From Scleropages formosus (Eukaryota > Chordata > Actinopteri > Osteoglossiformes > Osteoglossidae), in contig NC_041817.1 in assembly GCF_900964775.1 (NCBI RefSeq), forward strand, positions 17,254,783-17,318,782: DNA of 64,000 nt. Reading direction: 5' to 3'. Positions 15,600 to 31,790 of the stretch are shown piece by piece. A program made the translations under genes and the position numbers. The first letter of the stretch is position 1, and each line of letters opens with the position of its first letter. The notes below the pieces were generated by a model. That model saw nothing but the letters and a program-made list of their open reading frames with translations. It had not been told where the DNA came from and ran no database searches.

Positions 15600-17760
15600 T
15601 TTACCTTTACTGTAACTATTAGTAACACCTCCTCACCGTCAGCTGATTTCTCCCATTTCTATGGATATCATTCACCATTGCCAGCTGTCAGTCAAACACT
15701 TTGCATGAACCAATCAAGTGACTGTAACTGTAACCGTTAGCAACGCTTCCTCACTGTCAGCTGACTTTTGTGGATTTCATGTGCCATTCTCAGCTGTCAG
15801 TCACCATTTCCCTTTATGCAGTCAAGTGTGCTCACCGCAACATCGACAGCAGCGCTGGTAAGGGCAACCGAGAAGTTTTAATAGTAAGCTGTGTTCACAC
15901 AACTATCACATATTTGTCTTTTAAATGTTTCTCAACAGAGTCGTTCGGCGACTCACTTCTGCGCCATTACCTAATGGAAACGGCATTTTGTGCGTTCCTG
16001 ACCTGTTAACAGTTAAGGTGAATGTTTGAACGGTTAAAACTTACAGGTTCATACACCGGCTCAGTTTACTTAAAAGCGCTGTCAGGATTTTTTGTCTGTA
16101 ACAGTGGTCGGCATGTACATTTCTGGAGAACTTTTCAGAGTCGATACTAGCAATGACACGCTTTACTCAAGAACGTTGGTAAAGAAGAACGTACTCGTAC
16201 TCAGTTACATTTTCTCGCTCTTCCTGCCAGTTTTCAATTCTTTGAATTTAATGTTTTAAAGCTAATAATTTACAGTCGAGCCAGGTTTACTGTAACCATT
16301 AGCCACGCCTTCGCTGTCAACCCACCTCCATGAATCTCATTGGCCTTCATCAGATGTCACTTTTCCCTTAATGCAATCAAGTCACTTTTACTGTAACCAT
16401 TAGCAACACCTCTACGCTGTTACCTGACGTTTCACTATTTCGTTTGCCATCGTCAGCTGTCAGTCGCCGTTTCCCTTTAACCTGTCAGGTACAGCTGCAA
16501 CAGCAAATAACTTATGGAAAGGACAATTTAAATATTTCCGCGTTAGTCCCGGCTTCTAGAGTTATTTTATTGATTTGTCGTTTAGCCGATGCCTTTATCC
16601 AAAGCAACTTACAGCTGTTTGCCTACCTCTGCGGCAGGGTATTTGTACTGGAGCGGGTCACAGTGAGTGCGTTCTCAAGGGCACGGTAGCAGTGGAGCGA
16701 AATGAATTTTGAACTGGCAACCTTCAGGTTACAAGTAATCATCTCTAACTGGTACATCACCTACTGTCACATGGATTTTAACCTATAACAAATGAGCAAT
16801 GTATTAATACTATACAGGGTTAACATATTCTCTTTGTAGTAAGACCAATTAGAGTTCACTGCTAACAAATCAGTTTTTGACTTATTACTTATAGTATTAC
16901 AAGCTAGTTCTTTCACAGTCAGAGGAAGCAACTGTGAAACACAGGAAAAGCGTGACTTTTTTCCTTGTACCATGAGCTATTAATTCGTAGATAATTTTTT
17001 TTCTGAATTATTATTCAGCCAGTCTTTGCAGTTTTAATAGCTAAAATGAATCATGTTCTGCGCTAATAGAAATGGCATTTTGTGCATTGTTGATGTAATA
17101 GGCCATTGAATGTTCGAAAAAGGTGCATTTTTGATTGCTGACATCAAAGTTGACTTCTATGAATCTCACAGGCCATTGTCAACTGGCAGTTTCAGTTGCC
17201 ATGCCAACTGCACGTATGGACTGCAACCTATCAACTTGCTTTTACTGTAACCATTAGCAACACCTTCAAGCTGCCAGCTGACTTCTGCCCATTTCATTGG
17301 CTGTCAGCTGTCAGTCACCATTGTCCATTTTACCTTTCAGGTGTTTCCACAACTAAGTCTTAAAGGAAAGGCAATTTAAACTTTTCAATATTAATCCAGG
17401 CTTCTACAGTTATGCCATTTGTTATTTAGCTGATGACTTTTTTCAAAGCAACTTACAGCTGTTTACCCATTTCTACAGCAGGGTATTTGTACTGGAGCTG
17501 GTCACAGTGAGTGCGTTCTTGAGGGCACTGTAGCAGTGGAGCGAAATGAATTTTGAACTGGCAACCTTCAGGTTACACGTAATCATCCCTAACTGGTACA
17601 TCACCTACTGTCACGTAACCATGGATTGCCACACATTGTGTGTAACTCATAAAACATGGGCAATGTGTCAATGCTATTTAAGGAAATCATGTCCTCTTTG
17701 CGATAAGACCAATATGTGTATAGTTATAGTAATATAGTTCACTCATAGGCAAGGGGAAGT
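15600..17760. repeat. complex repeat array 1, carrying X-box motifs, upstream of tubulin A
   Basis: A higher-order array of roughly 0.7-0.9 kb units. Each unit contains one or two subunits of about 115 bases reading ACTGTAACCATTAGCAACAC, then a TCACTGTCAGCTGAC phrase, then ATTTCATTGG and CAGCTGTCAGTCAC. A SINE-tail-like stretch follows (ATTTAGCTGATG, AAAGCAACTTACAGCTG). The motif GTNRCC-N3-RGYAAC occurs perfectly at 15730, 16393 and 17247, and with one mismatch at 15612 and 16292. Copies differ by many substitutions and indels, so the array is not recent. Confidence 0.8.
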
Positions 17761-18079
17761 TTTAATGTGTTAAAATGAATGAACTTAAAATTTCTTTCAG
17801 TAAATCTTATTCTCATTGTTCTCGTTTTTAGCAAACAGTAGCAGAATAAAAGTTTGAAATAACTGTTAACTTACACAAGCTGCAGCCCTGGCTCATTTAA
17901 CTTAAATACAGCCAAAGCATTTTTGGTCTGAAGTGTTTTATTTTGCTCATATCTGTTCCCGGGATATATATTTGCAGAAAATTTCTATTATAGTTTTGAT
18001 TTGGCATATTACCTCTGTCTGTCACCAGCACTCTTGCCCAGGTAGTAATATTCAGCTTAATGGAAATACTGGCTGCACA

Positions 18080-18405
18080 TTCAGCATAATCTTATATCCA
18101 TCTGCGGGTCAAGCACTGGGCACAAGTCTGAGGGGGATACACCCTGGAGGGTGTGCCAGTCCATCGTAGGGTAGCCACACACACAGTTTCTCACTCATTC
18201 ACACATTAAGGGTGATTTAGCATCATCAGTCCATGTGAACTACATGTCTTTGGACTCTGGGAGGAAACCAGAGCACCGGGGGGAAAAGCCATACAGACAA
18301 AGGGATAAGATGCAAGCTGCACACAGACTGAGCAGAAATTGAGAGCACTTTTCTCACATCACCCAGGCGCTCCGAGGCGACAATGCTACTCAGCACTGCT
18401 GCCCC
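18080..18405 (-). repeat. widespread fish tRNA-like SINE
   Basis: Read on the minus strand it has a tRNA-like head (GCGCCTGGGTGATGTGAG region), then CTCAGTCTGTGTGCAGC and a GTTTCCTCCCAGAGTCC phrase. These phrases are common to an interspersed repeat found in many fish genomes. It is recognised by memory of the family text, not by search. Confidence 0.55.
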
Positions 18406-18540
18406 CAACCTTGAATATTTTTAAAAAGAAATTTTAAATAAAAAAACTCAATCCAGTCTAAGAAAACAGGTTGCAGTAAGTTTTTGCAACAAAAGAGTGC
18501 AAAAGTATGCTGTTTTGGGCATGGTTTAACAGCTTAGTTT

Positions 18541-18700
18541 TACCTTGCAAGCAATGTATTACTTATACAAACACTTAACCCATTGTTTCCCACAAAAATT
18601 GTTGCCTAGGGTTTCACTGGAACTTCTGAAAAGAAAAACAGTAACAGTGAGATAAATCAGACGACTTGTGAAAACATCCCAGCCAACTGAAACGCTGACA
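18541..18700 (+). promoter_or_regulatory. tubulin A proximal promoter and 5' UTR
   Basis: Shares an upstream module with genes B, C and pseudogene D: TTACCTTGCAAGCAA, then ACAAACAC, then CCCATTGTTTCCCACAA, then TTGTTGCCTAGG at 18600-18610. GTTGCC is an RFX half-site, ACAAACAC fits a forkhead site and CCATTGTTT fits a SOX site. No good TATA is visible. Confidence 0.55.
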
Positions 18701-20488
<1,788 letters not shown>

Positions 20489-20699
20489 TATGGAAACAGT
20501 ATTTTGCTTTCTTCAAAACACTTGTTTCCTCAGTTTATTAGCCCTTTATGAATGTAACATATTTATTTATACACAGGAAAACAGTGGACACAATTCATAT
20601 TATCTTAATCAACATTCTATACAACATTCTATACAAATACAAATGAAAGCTACTCTTCGTGTTTGAAAAATATTGTGTTAAAATAAAGATGGCTTTTCC

Positions 20700-21846
20700 A
20701 TGTGTTTAAGCCAAAAATATCACCCATTTGTGTTTTTCATTCTTTGCATTAATTTTGCTCAATTACATGGAGGCTGCCCATAATTCTGGAGTTGATTGTA
20801 TTTCTTTACAAGCTGCGTAGCAAGCCATGAAAGGAGCACTCATACCCCGGTCCACAGGTTGGAGTAAAGATGTTATATTAGGAGGCAATACACAATTTTG
20901 ATGTTAGTATTATGCTCAGTCTCAAGATGCCCGTTATCATTAATTAAAATCACTCATTTTAGTTTTCTTGATAGTGTTCCTCAATGAAAGGACTAAACTA
21001 ATCACATAATCTGAGCAGACCCCTTTAGTTACCTATTTCTTTGAATGTGAGCTCTGACTGGGAGATTGTTCTTGTTCATTCTTTTTAAAGCGCTTGGATT
21101 TTCTGAATGATACATAAGAATTATTCTGTGTTGCTTTCGATAGTTAACTCTTTTCTTTTGAAACTTTGTGATCAGGGACAGTATTCTCATGACATGTATG
21201 ATCAAAGACATACTTTTCCAAAATTATCCCCTGATCAGCTGTTTTCAATAATTTAATCTTCCATGATTTTCTTCTGTTTAGCAGTGAAAATATTTTTGAC
21301 CACATCAGTAGCAGCAATCACCTCATTTTAAAGTTGTGCAAAAATCCCATCTGAAGAGTTTTCATCCAGAAATCTATTGCCTTGAATTTCATTATATCAC
21401 ATTCCACAATGACTTTCTTTAAATTAAAAAATTTAAAGAATTTAAAGAAGCAGAACTGTAAAGTCAAACTGCAAAGAAGCAAAATGAAAGTATAAATAGG
21501 GCATAGGGCTTGGCAACTTGTACAAACGTACAAGCTACGCCATGGATGGGATACCCTTTTATTTTATCAACTACAGATTATTGCTTGCTTTTCGCATGCG
21601 ATTCATCCTCCTTAATTCTGGGTCACAGCTTCTAACAATTGTCATGTTTTCTGTGATAATTTTATGCTCAGAGCATCTGTTCTTAACCAAATTCAGATGA
21701 AACACATCTGAGCATTTTATGATCTATATAAAATGTTATATACAGTGTTGCTTGAACGTACGTGAATGCTGTAGAGATGGTCATTATACAATCTAAACCT
21801 AAAATCTTAAACTCATAAAATGAATAAATGATTATGCTTTACACAC
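20700..21846. other. spacer downstream of tubulin A
   Basis: AT-rich with no gene or clear repeat. The first part of A's 3' flank (AATTCATATTATC and ATCAACATTCTA, about 20591-20623) matches the flank of B at 27880-27906, showing that the duplicated block extends past the coding region. Confidence 0.5.
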
Positions 21847-22054
21847 TGAGGGGCAGGGTGGTGCAGTGGGTTGGACCGGGTCCTGCTTTCCAGTGGGTCT
21901 GGGGTTCAAGCCCCACTTGGGGTGCCTTGCAACGGACTGGCGTCCCGTCCTGGGTGTGTCCCCTCCCCCTCCGGCCTTATGCGCTGTGTTACCAGGTAGG
22001 CTCTGGTTCCCCGCAACCCTGTATAGGACAAGTGGTTCAGAAAAATGTGTGTCA
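21847..22054 (+). repeat. tRNA-headed SINE with target duplication
   Basis: Same family as 9897-10115. The target TTTACACAC is present at 21838-21846 and 22055-22063. The TG tail is nearly absent. Confidence 0.85.
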
Positions 22055-23089
22055 TTTACACACCTGCTCAGACGAGAAAGCCTGTTTTCATAAAATAACC
22101 CTTATGTGGTAAAAGCGACACAGGGGCTTCACATACTGTCAAGCAGCACTATGTACAATGGCAATCGTACAGTATTTAGCTTGGGCTTTAGAAGTAGTTG
22201 ATTCCATTAGCAGCCAAAATGTATTCTAAATATACAATAAGCAGAACATCTACAGAGGGATATCTCCCCAATATATGTGCATCAGCTGAATTTTTTTCTC
22301 TGGAATTATATAGTAGTAACCATGCAGTTAAACTAAGTTGTTTCATAAAATTGTTCAGCAAATTTTCATTATGAGGGATCAAATTTTCATTATTTGTGGA
22401 AAACTGATCCCTGGAGAAAATTGTCACATAATTAATTGAAAAGCAAGATAAACGGTATAGACGCACCCTTCACAATGATAACACCAACACCATTAGTCCT
22501 TCCCAATTCCATTTGCACTTTTCTACCTGTAATTTAAAGATCAATACACTAGCTAGAAAAAAAGCCAGTTTGACACCATTGAGGGATAAAACTTTTTTGA
22601 GTTTCGGACATTAAATGTGTATTTCTGTTCTAAAAAAACAAGGAGCGGTGCTGTTGTACACAATTAAATACCTGCAGTGGAAGTGAAAGCCTTATTCCTA
22701 TTTCTTCCAGCAAGATGGGAAACAGTGTGAATGGGGATTTTGTCAAGTAAACTTAACTGCCATCCTGACCAGGGTTTCACTGCTCGCGAAAACCTTTTCC
22801 ATACTCATATTTACCACTTTAATTGGAACACTTTTGCCACTCTTTCATCCTATACAATGCACTGATTAATGGTTATTTTGAGGACAATGATCTGCCATAG
22901 ACACAAGATGGAATGACAACTTATACAAAACTCTGAATGTTCTGTCGTAGGAACTCAGTGGTAAATTTTTTCTTTCTGTGATTGTTATAGCTTTGGGCAA
23001 TACAGACGGAAAAAAGCAAAATGTTTAATTATGAATTGATTTGCATGCGAACACCTTTTTTGTCTACAAAAAGCACTGCTTAAAACCAA
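22055..23089. other. spacer upstream of array 2
   Basis: Unique AT-rich sequence. I see no gene, SINE or tandem repeat in it. Confidence 0.5.
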
Positions 23090-25790
23090 TCAGCTCTTAT
23101 TTGCTATAACCATTAGCAACACCTCCTCGCTGTCATCTGGGGATTTCATTGGCCGTTGTCTGCTTTCAGTTACAATTTCACCTTAAACCAGTCAAGAATA
23201 GTCACAACTTACTGTTTAGGAAAGGCCTATTTAAAATATCAGTAACTGACTGCACGTACACAGACGTGTCATTAATACGAAATTTATCTGATGCCTTTAT
23301 TCAACGAGACTGTTTACCTTTTTCTGCAGTAGGCTATTTATAATTAAGTAATTTACAGTTAGTGCATTGCTCATGGGCAGTATAACATGAATTTGAATGA
23401 ATTTGAACCACAGCCTTCAGTTATAAGTTGTCACCCCCTAATTGCAAGTGTCTGCTGTGACATGGCCATGGACTGACACATGGAATGTGACATAATATAT
23501 GTGTAGTGTGTTGATACAATCCAGGGTTAATAGCTTGTATTTGTACTAAGACCTATTAGAGTTTATTGTTGTTTAGTCTCGCCATATCGTGAGGTATAAA
23601 TTGATTGTGTTTAAATTTTTCTCACGCGGAGTAGTTTGGTAACCATTAGCAACACGTCATAGTCATCGTCTTCTGTGGATTTCATTGGCTGTTGTCAACT
23701 GTCAATCACAGATTCCACCTTAAACCAGTCCTGCCTATTTTATGTAACCAGTAGCAACATTTCTTCACTGTCAGATTTTTTTATATAGAGCTCTTTAGCC
23801 ATTGTCAGCTGTCAGTCATAGTTTTTCCTTTACCCAATCAAGCACAGTCCCAAAAAATGACAGTTTACAAAAATAGGCAACAATTATTTTATTATATCAT
23901 TATTTTGTCTTTAGTATACACCTATATCTAAAGCAACATACAACTGTCTATCAACTGTTTCTACAGCAGGATATTTATATTGGAACAGTCCAAGGTAAGT
24001 GCTTTGTTAAGGATACTACTGAGCACTGTATTAGTCAGTCCCATCCAGCATTTACATGTTGTCTGTGTAGTAAAATCAGAGTTTACTGTTGTTTTTTTTT
24101 GTTGAATTTTCTTGCCTTCACTGACAATTTAGTTTATTCACAGCAGGGTAACTGATGGTGGAACTCTGAGGAAAAAAACGTGAGTTTAAAAGAAGTTTAA
24201 TAGTATTCTTGTTTGAGGTAGAGGTGGGTAATAAAGAGTTACATTTACTTTGCTGCTTGTATTTAAGTGTATTTCTGGAAAAATTGTGCTTTTCAGAGTA
24301 GCTTTTGAGTGATACAAGTCATACTTTTCCTTTAAACCATTCAACTGACATTTATTGTAACCATTAGCAACACCTCATCCTTCATAAATAGTAATATTAC
24401 ACAGTCTCAAGGACTGTTTTTGTGGATCTACAAATCAGGAATTGTACTTTACGGAGTTTTAGGCAAATGCACTTTTTGCTTGTGTGTTATTTGTAAAGTT
24501 ACGTTTTTTGACATCCGTTACTCGTGAATCGATCAGGTCAGATGTTTAAACGTTCCCTCCCCTGAAAACCAGTAAAGTCACATTCACTGTCACCATTAGC
24601 AACACTTTTTTTGCTATCAGCTGACTTCCTCTGCTGATTTCATTGGCCATTGCCAACTGTCGGTCACAATTTTCTCTTTAGTCAAGCGTAGTCACAACAA
24701 CCTCTAACTCTTTAGGAACGGGCGATTAAAAATTTTTAGCTATGTTTACACGGTTCAGTTATTCATTAATCTGACTGCTTCATCCAACGTGGCTAACAAC
24801 TGTCTACACAGTTCTACGGCAGGGTCTTTATAACAGGATTATTTCAGGGTAAGTGAAATGTTCAAGGGCACTATAAAAATGGAAAGAAATTTATTGAAAC
24901 TGCAACCTTCAGTTACAAGTTCTCATTTCTAACAAGTGGTAGTAGTAACAAGTTACATTTACGCCATTACTTTTCACTAAATTTCTGGCTAAATTTTGCT
25001 TTTCATTATAGTTTTTGGCAATAGTACTTTTAATCAATGGCATCTCTAAAGAAATTTGGTTAGCTATACCTAATAACACTTTGGCTACTTTCATCTTTTT
25101 TTAACATTTTTTGACATTCTTTTATTCAAAGCAACAAAGCCACATTTACTATAAGCATTACCAATACATCCTTCCTATCATCTCATCTTTCCTTTGGATT
25201 TTATTGGTCAGTGTGAGATGTCAGTCAGTTTTCTCTTTTACTGGTCAAGCATAATCACTGCTGACTTTTTAGAAAAGAATCTGTTATAATAGGACGTGCT
25301 TGTATAACGGTCAATTTACTTTGGTGACGCCTTTCTCTAAAGTGACTTACCACTGTTTACCCATTTCTACAGCTGGGTATTTATACTGGAGCAGTTCAGG
25401 GTGAGTGTATTGTTCAATGGCACTACAGCAGTAATGGAAATGTACTCGAACAAGCAGCCTTCAGGTTACAAGTCATTATCCCAGACTGCTACCATAGCTA
25501 TGGTTACGTGACCATCAATTGTGTTATTATGGCGCAGGTTTAATTGGTTCTTCGCAGGAGGAGAAAAGAGTTCATCACGTCAATCCTCATTACTTCTGAA
25601 TTGCTCTTTTTTAATATTTTAACATTGTCTTTAAACCAGTCAAGTCATCTTCACTGTAACCATTAGCAACCCTTCTGTTGGATTTAATTGGCTTTTGCTA
25701 GCTGCATGCAACGCTTTCTTAACCATTCAAAGGACATTTAGTGTAACCATTAGCAACAGCTCCTCACTGTCAGAAGGCATACTTAGTTGC
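23090..25790. repeat. complex repeat array 2, carrying X-box motifs, upstream of tubulin B
   Basis: The largest array, about 2.7 kb and around five higher-order units of the type at 15600-17760. Perfect GTNRCC-N3-RGYAAC motifs start at 23639, 23744, 24357, 24589, 25656 and 25743. One with a single mismatch is at 23106 and a decayed one at 25150. Several are followed by ATTTCATTGG 40-60 bases on. A recurring phrase (ATTTCTGG...TTTTCAGAG) near 24275 and 24985 links the units to related text at 16120 and 32845. Confidence 0.8.
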
Positions 25791-25859
25791 TTCTAAAGGT
25801 CTGGGTTACACATCCGTCTATTGGCTTAACATCAGTGATCATGAACAAATATCACAGTA

Positions 25860-26047
25860 TTGAAAAAGATGTAAAACTTAGAATTACCTTGCAAGACAAA
25901 CACTGGTGATGCACTATTATCCCATTGTTTCCCACAATAAAACTTGTTGCCTAGGCTTCCAGTTGAACTATCAATACTGAGAAACAGTCACAGTGAGCGA
26001 AACCAGATTTATCTACCAAAAACTAATCGGCCAGTAAAAGACTGAAA
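25860..26047 (+). promoter_or_regulatory. tubulin B proximal promoter and 5' UTR
   Basis: Same module order as A: TTACCTTGCAAG, ACAAACAC, CCCATTGTTTCCCACAA, then CTTGTTGCCTAGGCTTCC. GTTGCCTAGG is at 25946-25955, about 100 bases before the ATG. Confidence 0.55.
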
Positions 26048-27768
<1,721 letters not shown>

Positions 27769-28740
27769 TATGGAAACAGTATTTTAGATCTTTATTTATC
27801 CATTTCATTTTCTTTAATCCAAATACGTTTTTATGGATGCCAGAGAGGCTTTTATCTGGAAGAAAACTCAATGGAGGTAATTCATATTATCGTAATCAAC
27901 ATTCTAGATACATTCAATGAAAAGATATTTCTGCTAGAAGTGCAATTATGCTGTATGGAAGAAGAGGAGTATCATGTAAAAGCAAATCTTTAATCATTAA
28001 AACAAACTTAAAAAAATTACATCTAACTTGTCAATATTAAGACAATACAGGAAAAAAATCAATACATCTACAGAAAAATGTAAAACAGGCAATTAATTGT
28101 TGTTTTGTGTTTGCATTTTTTATTCATTTTACAAACAGCACTGAGTCACAGCAACATCCAGTACTTCTTGAAAGCTTATGAAGCCCTTGTGTACCTTAGT
28201 TTTTGCACAAAAATCATTTAATCAGAACAAGTCTTTGAAATCTGGTCTAATAAATGTACAGTTTTAAGATTTAGATTTTATAAGTATTAATATTTTTTAT
28301 AAGAATAATGACCATCCCTATAAGAGTTCACACACTTCCAAGCACAGTACATGAAAAACTTACAAACACGTCCACATAAATGGCAGAAGACCTGCAGGTG
28401 GAAAGGTTCCAATATGTCAGGTATGATAATGTAACATTATCTAATAAGTTCTATAATGATATCAAGACATTATAGAATTTCTTTGAACTGTCATGCAATT
28501 CAAATGTTAACTGTTCAAGTGGAAGAAACAAAACACTAATCCACGCATTTATATAGAGAAATTGAGATGTAGATCATCATATTAAAGTTTCCTTGAATTT
28601 TTATTTTCTGCTTGTTTTATTTAACTCTTTTCTTTGTTACATGCATCACCATTTTGCTCTTCGTTATTGCTTTGTCATATTTTAACTTCACATTCTCTGT
28701 TTCTCAAAGTATTAGATTCGAGTGACACTTGCTGGTCATT
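27769..28740. other. tubulin B 3' UTR and spacer
   Basis: AT-rich. The first 150 bases retain similarity to the 3' flank of A. No gene or mobile element is seen in the remainder. Confidence 0.5.
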
Positions 28741-28749
28741 TGGAACTTC

Positions 28750-29384
28750 TGTCTTTAATCAAAAACATGGTCACACCCTATAACGCTTTGTCCATCCACT
28801 CTGCTGATTGACTCTTCCCAATCCTGTCCCCCAGATTTTTTGCCAGTGTAAGAAAATAACTCCCTCAGAATATGTGCTCCTTGCTCACTCCACTCAGCAA
28901 GGTTACAAACTCAAAAGCACATTTGCCTGGCCTTGGATTTCCTCATTACTGCTGAATTGCATCCCAGCATCATCTCTTTCAAACCCGTTACTGTCCAAAA
29001 AATTATCTTAACACCATTTGCTATTATCAACACCTGAATCTCACTTCTCTTACAGGTACCTGGAGTAATGTGCGCTAACTAAATGTAGCAGTATCAAACA
29101 GCTGTGCTTTCGTAATGTTATTGCATGTAAAGCTTCATCTGCTGTTCATTACTCTTTCGTCCTCTGTCGTGTGGCATTTTTGAGAAAAGCATTGGTTAGA
29201 TGAATAAACGTACTCAAGATCACATGAGAAACTGGTTCTTCCAGTTAACCTGTGCAATCAAAGGATTTTTAATCCCAATGTTCAGTTACTGACCAATGAG
29301 CTTCCAAATGTTTGGTTAATGAGTGAAGATGTCATGTACATGTTCTGTCTGCGGAAGCTGAAATATATAAAGTAAGAACACACA
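28750..29384 (+). repeat. diverged segmental duplicate, also present downstream of tubulin C
   Basis: Phrases here recur in order at about 37940-38710: AACTCCCT, then ACACCATTTGCTATTATCAAC (ACACCATCTGCTACTCTTATC in the other copy), then AAATGTTTGGTTAATGA. The middle ends in a SINE-type tail (TTTGAGAAAAGCATTGG). This supports duplication of a block larger than the gene. Confidence 0.5.
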
Positions 29385-29582
29385 CCCACACACACCTTCA
29401 GAACCACTTGTCCCATATGGGGTCGCAGGGAACCGGAGCCAACCTGGTAACACAGGGCATAAGTCCAGAGGGGGAGGGGACACACCCAGGACAGGACACC
29501 AGTCCATCACAAGGCACCCCAAGCAGGACACAAACCCCAGACAACAGGACTGCAGTCCAACCCACTGCACCACTGCACCCCC
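29385..29582 (-). repeat. tRNA-headed SINE, first of a same-site pair
   Basis: Minus-strand copy of the main SINE. The target phrase AGTAAGAACACA lies before it at 29371, between it and the next copy at 29584, and after the second copy at 29854. Confidence 0.85.
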
Positions 29583-29586
29583 AAGT

Positions 29587-29589
29587 AAG

Positions 29590-29654
<65 letters not shown>

Positions 29655-29850
29655 TCAGAACCGCTTGTCCCATACAGGGTCGTGGGGAACCGGAGCCTAC
29701 CCGGCAACACAGGGCGTAAGGCCGGAGGGGGAGGGGACACACCCAGGACAGGACACCAGTCCATCACAAGGCACCCCAAGTGGGACTCAAACCCCAGACC
29801 CACTGGAGAGCAGGACTGTGGTCCAACCCACTGCGCCACCGCACCCCCTG
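29587..29850 (-). repeat. tRNA-headed SINE with a long (CA)n tail, second of a same-site pair
   Basis: A (CA)n run of about 65 bases (29587-29651) is the SINE's TG tail seen from the other strand. The body spans 29652-29850 on the minus strand. Confidence 0.9.
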
Positions 29851-29984
29851 ATGAGTAAGAACACATGAAGTATAAATATGCACAGAAAAAGTTGTTCCAT
29901 GGTAGGCAAATTCCCATTGTGATGGATAAAATTACTATTTATTTTAGGAAAAGTTCCTGGCCTAAAATATCAGTTCTGCTCAGT

Positions 29985-30525
29985 TCAGCTCAGTTCAATT
30001 TCCTTCTACTTGTCCTGGTGCCACGAACTGCTGTCAGCCCAAGCAATGGCACCTGCACCGAATCAAAGCAACAGGGTACAAAAGCACCACATTGACACCA
30101 CTGGGTTGTGGAACCTCTTCAGGACCACTGGTTTGACTAGGTGATCATAGAGCTCACGAACGCCTTTCCTGGCCTGCTTGTTTGCTTCATTCCTGAGTCC
30201 CTCACTCCTTGGCCTCAGTTCCAGACCCCAGCTTCGCGACATCGACTTTGGCTCCCGTTTCGTCCTTGCAATAACGTTTGCCCTTCGACAGACCCTTGCC
30301 TGCTCCACGACAATGATTCTGGTTTGCCCTTTTGGTTTTCTTCATTAAAAGTTCCTGTGATTGGGTCCACCTATCCCTCTGTCTCCAAGCCTTCTCCTTG
30401 ATACCTGGAGAGGGCTATGGGAGCAACACAGGCCCAAACCTTTATTTGTATTAATGGGCACATAGTTGAACGTAGCTTAACGTACATGTCGCTGTGGAGA
30501 AAAAGCATCGGTTAAAATACTTAAT
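29985..30525 (+). repeat. unclassified dispersed repeat
   Basis: A C-rich + strand element with text I associate with fish interspersed repeats (TTCATTAAAAGTTCCTGTGA, GGGTCCACC). It ends in a SINE-type tail, TGTGGAGAAAAAGCATCGG. No coding region is seen. Boundaries are approximate. Confidence 0.4.
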
Positions 30526-30646
30526 AGTAATATTTTTGAATCTTGTTTCATTTGATTATCACATTTACCTTTATTGGTGGTTGTGAGTAGTTTTGTTTGG
30601 GAAGATGGATCATTGTGTTAATAAATTTAAGGAAATTAAATACACT

Positions 30647-30853
30647 GATGGGGGGCGTGGTGGTGCAGTGGGTTGGACCGGGTCCTGCTCTCTGGTGGGT
30701 CTGGGGTTCAAGTCCCGCTTGGGGTGCCTTGCGATGGACTGGCATCCTGTCCTGGGCATGTCCCCTCCCCCTCTAGCCTTACGCCCTGCGTTGCCGGGTT
30801 AAGCTCCCTGCGACCCCGTATGAGACAAGCGGTTCAGATGGTGATGATGATGA
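30647..30853 (+). repeat. tRNA-headed SINE with GATGAT tail
   Basis: Main-family SINE with target duplication TAAATACACT at 30637-30646 and 30854-30863. The tail is (GAT)n instead of (TG)n. Confidence 0.88.
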
Positions 30854-31007
30854 TAAATACACTAATACCAGTGCAGCAGAAAAACTTTGGGTTTCAGACT
30901 TCAAGTGTGTTCCTGTTGCAAAAAAAGATACAAGTCTATGACAGAAGCAAACACCCACTGTGGAAACAAAATGACTGTTAAATAAATCCTTGGTATGAAA
31001 GGTTACA

Positions 31008-31208
31008 CACACACACACACACATTTTCTAAACCGCTTGTCCCAGACGGGGTCGCGGGGAACCGGAGCCTACCCGGCAACACAGGGTGTAAGGCCGGAGG
31101 GGGAGGGGACACACCCAGGACGGGACGCCAGTCCACCGCAAGCGGGACTTGAACCCCAGACCCACCAGAGAGCAAGACCCGGTCCAACCCACTGCACCAC
31201 CGCGCCCC
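31008..31208 (-). repeat. tRNA-headed SINE with target duplication
   Basis: Minus-strand copy. TGAAAGGTTACA is duplicated at 30996-31007 and 31209-31220. The body lacks about 20 bases relative to other copies. Confidence 0.9.
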
Positions 31209-31257
31209 TGAAAGGTTACATATTTTCATAAATGCTCTATAATTTGTGTGCAGTCTA

Positions 31258-31790
31258 CTAGCCTCCAGAAAAAAAGTTGATATGTATGCTATTTATCATA
31301 TGGTATGATATGTAATGGCTGCAGTCTAAGCAGTTTTTTTTAGCTAGTGAAAGAGCCCTGGGAAAATTCACTTGTCGCAGTACAACATGCAGACATCTGG
31401 GTGTACTGATATTGCAGCAGGGACAAATGTAGACCTTTTGGTGCCCAGTTTTTCTCAGCCAACAAGCTTTTACTGGAATGGTGCCCATCTGTCCCAAACC
31501 TTGTGCACCGAATGAGAAAAACACTGCTACATCCATCTCTCTGCTTTTTAATGTTGTGTTCCAAATTAGACTCCTTAGCTCAAATCAATAAATGAATGCC
31601 ACTCAATTTAGTAGTTACTCAGAAGACATTTTAATTCAAATCAATTTAAAGCAACCTTCTGGAGGAATTCAGGCTAAATTCCTTGCTCGTGGGAGCTGCA
31701 GCATTGGTGAGAGAGGGAGTCAAAGCAGAAACCCTCCAGTAAATTTACATCTGCTACCCAAATCCTGCAACCCTATAACAATTAATTTTA
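31258..31790. other. segment duplicated downstream of tubulin F
   Basis: Phrases such as TGTACTGATATTGCAG, CAACAAGCTTTTACTGGAATG, CACCGAATGAGAAAAA and CTGCTTTTTAATGTTGTG recur in the same order at about 54890-55050. The matching copy carries a SINE that is absent here, near 31655. Confidence 0.65.

Noticed and set aside
17600-17640. GTAACCATGGATTGCC as a further X-box in array 1
   Set aside because: The left half fits, but the right half is ATTGCC and not RGYAAC, so it does not meet the consensus.
29587-29651. CRISPR-like or satellite array
   Set aside because: It is a plain (CA)n run and this is animal DNA; no spaced direct repeats occur.
29316-29917. Overlapping frames rich in CV or TH repeats on both strands
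   Set aside because: These are translations of the (CA)n run and the SINE bodies on each side, not genes.
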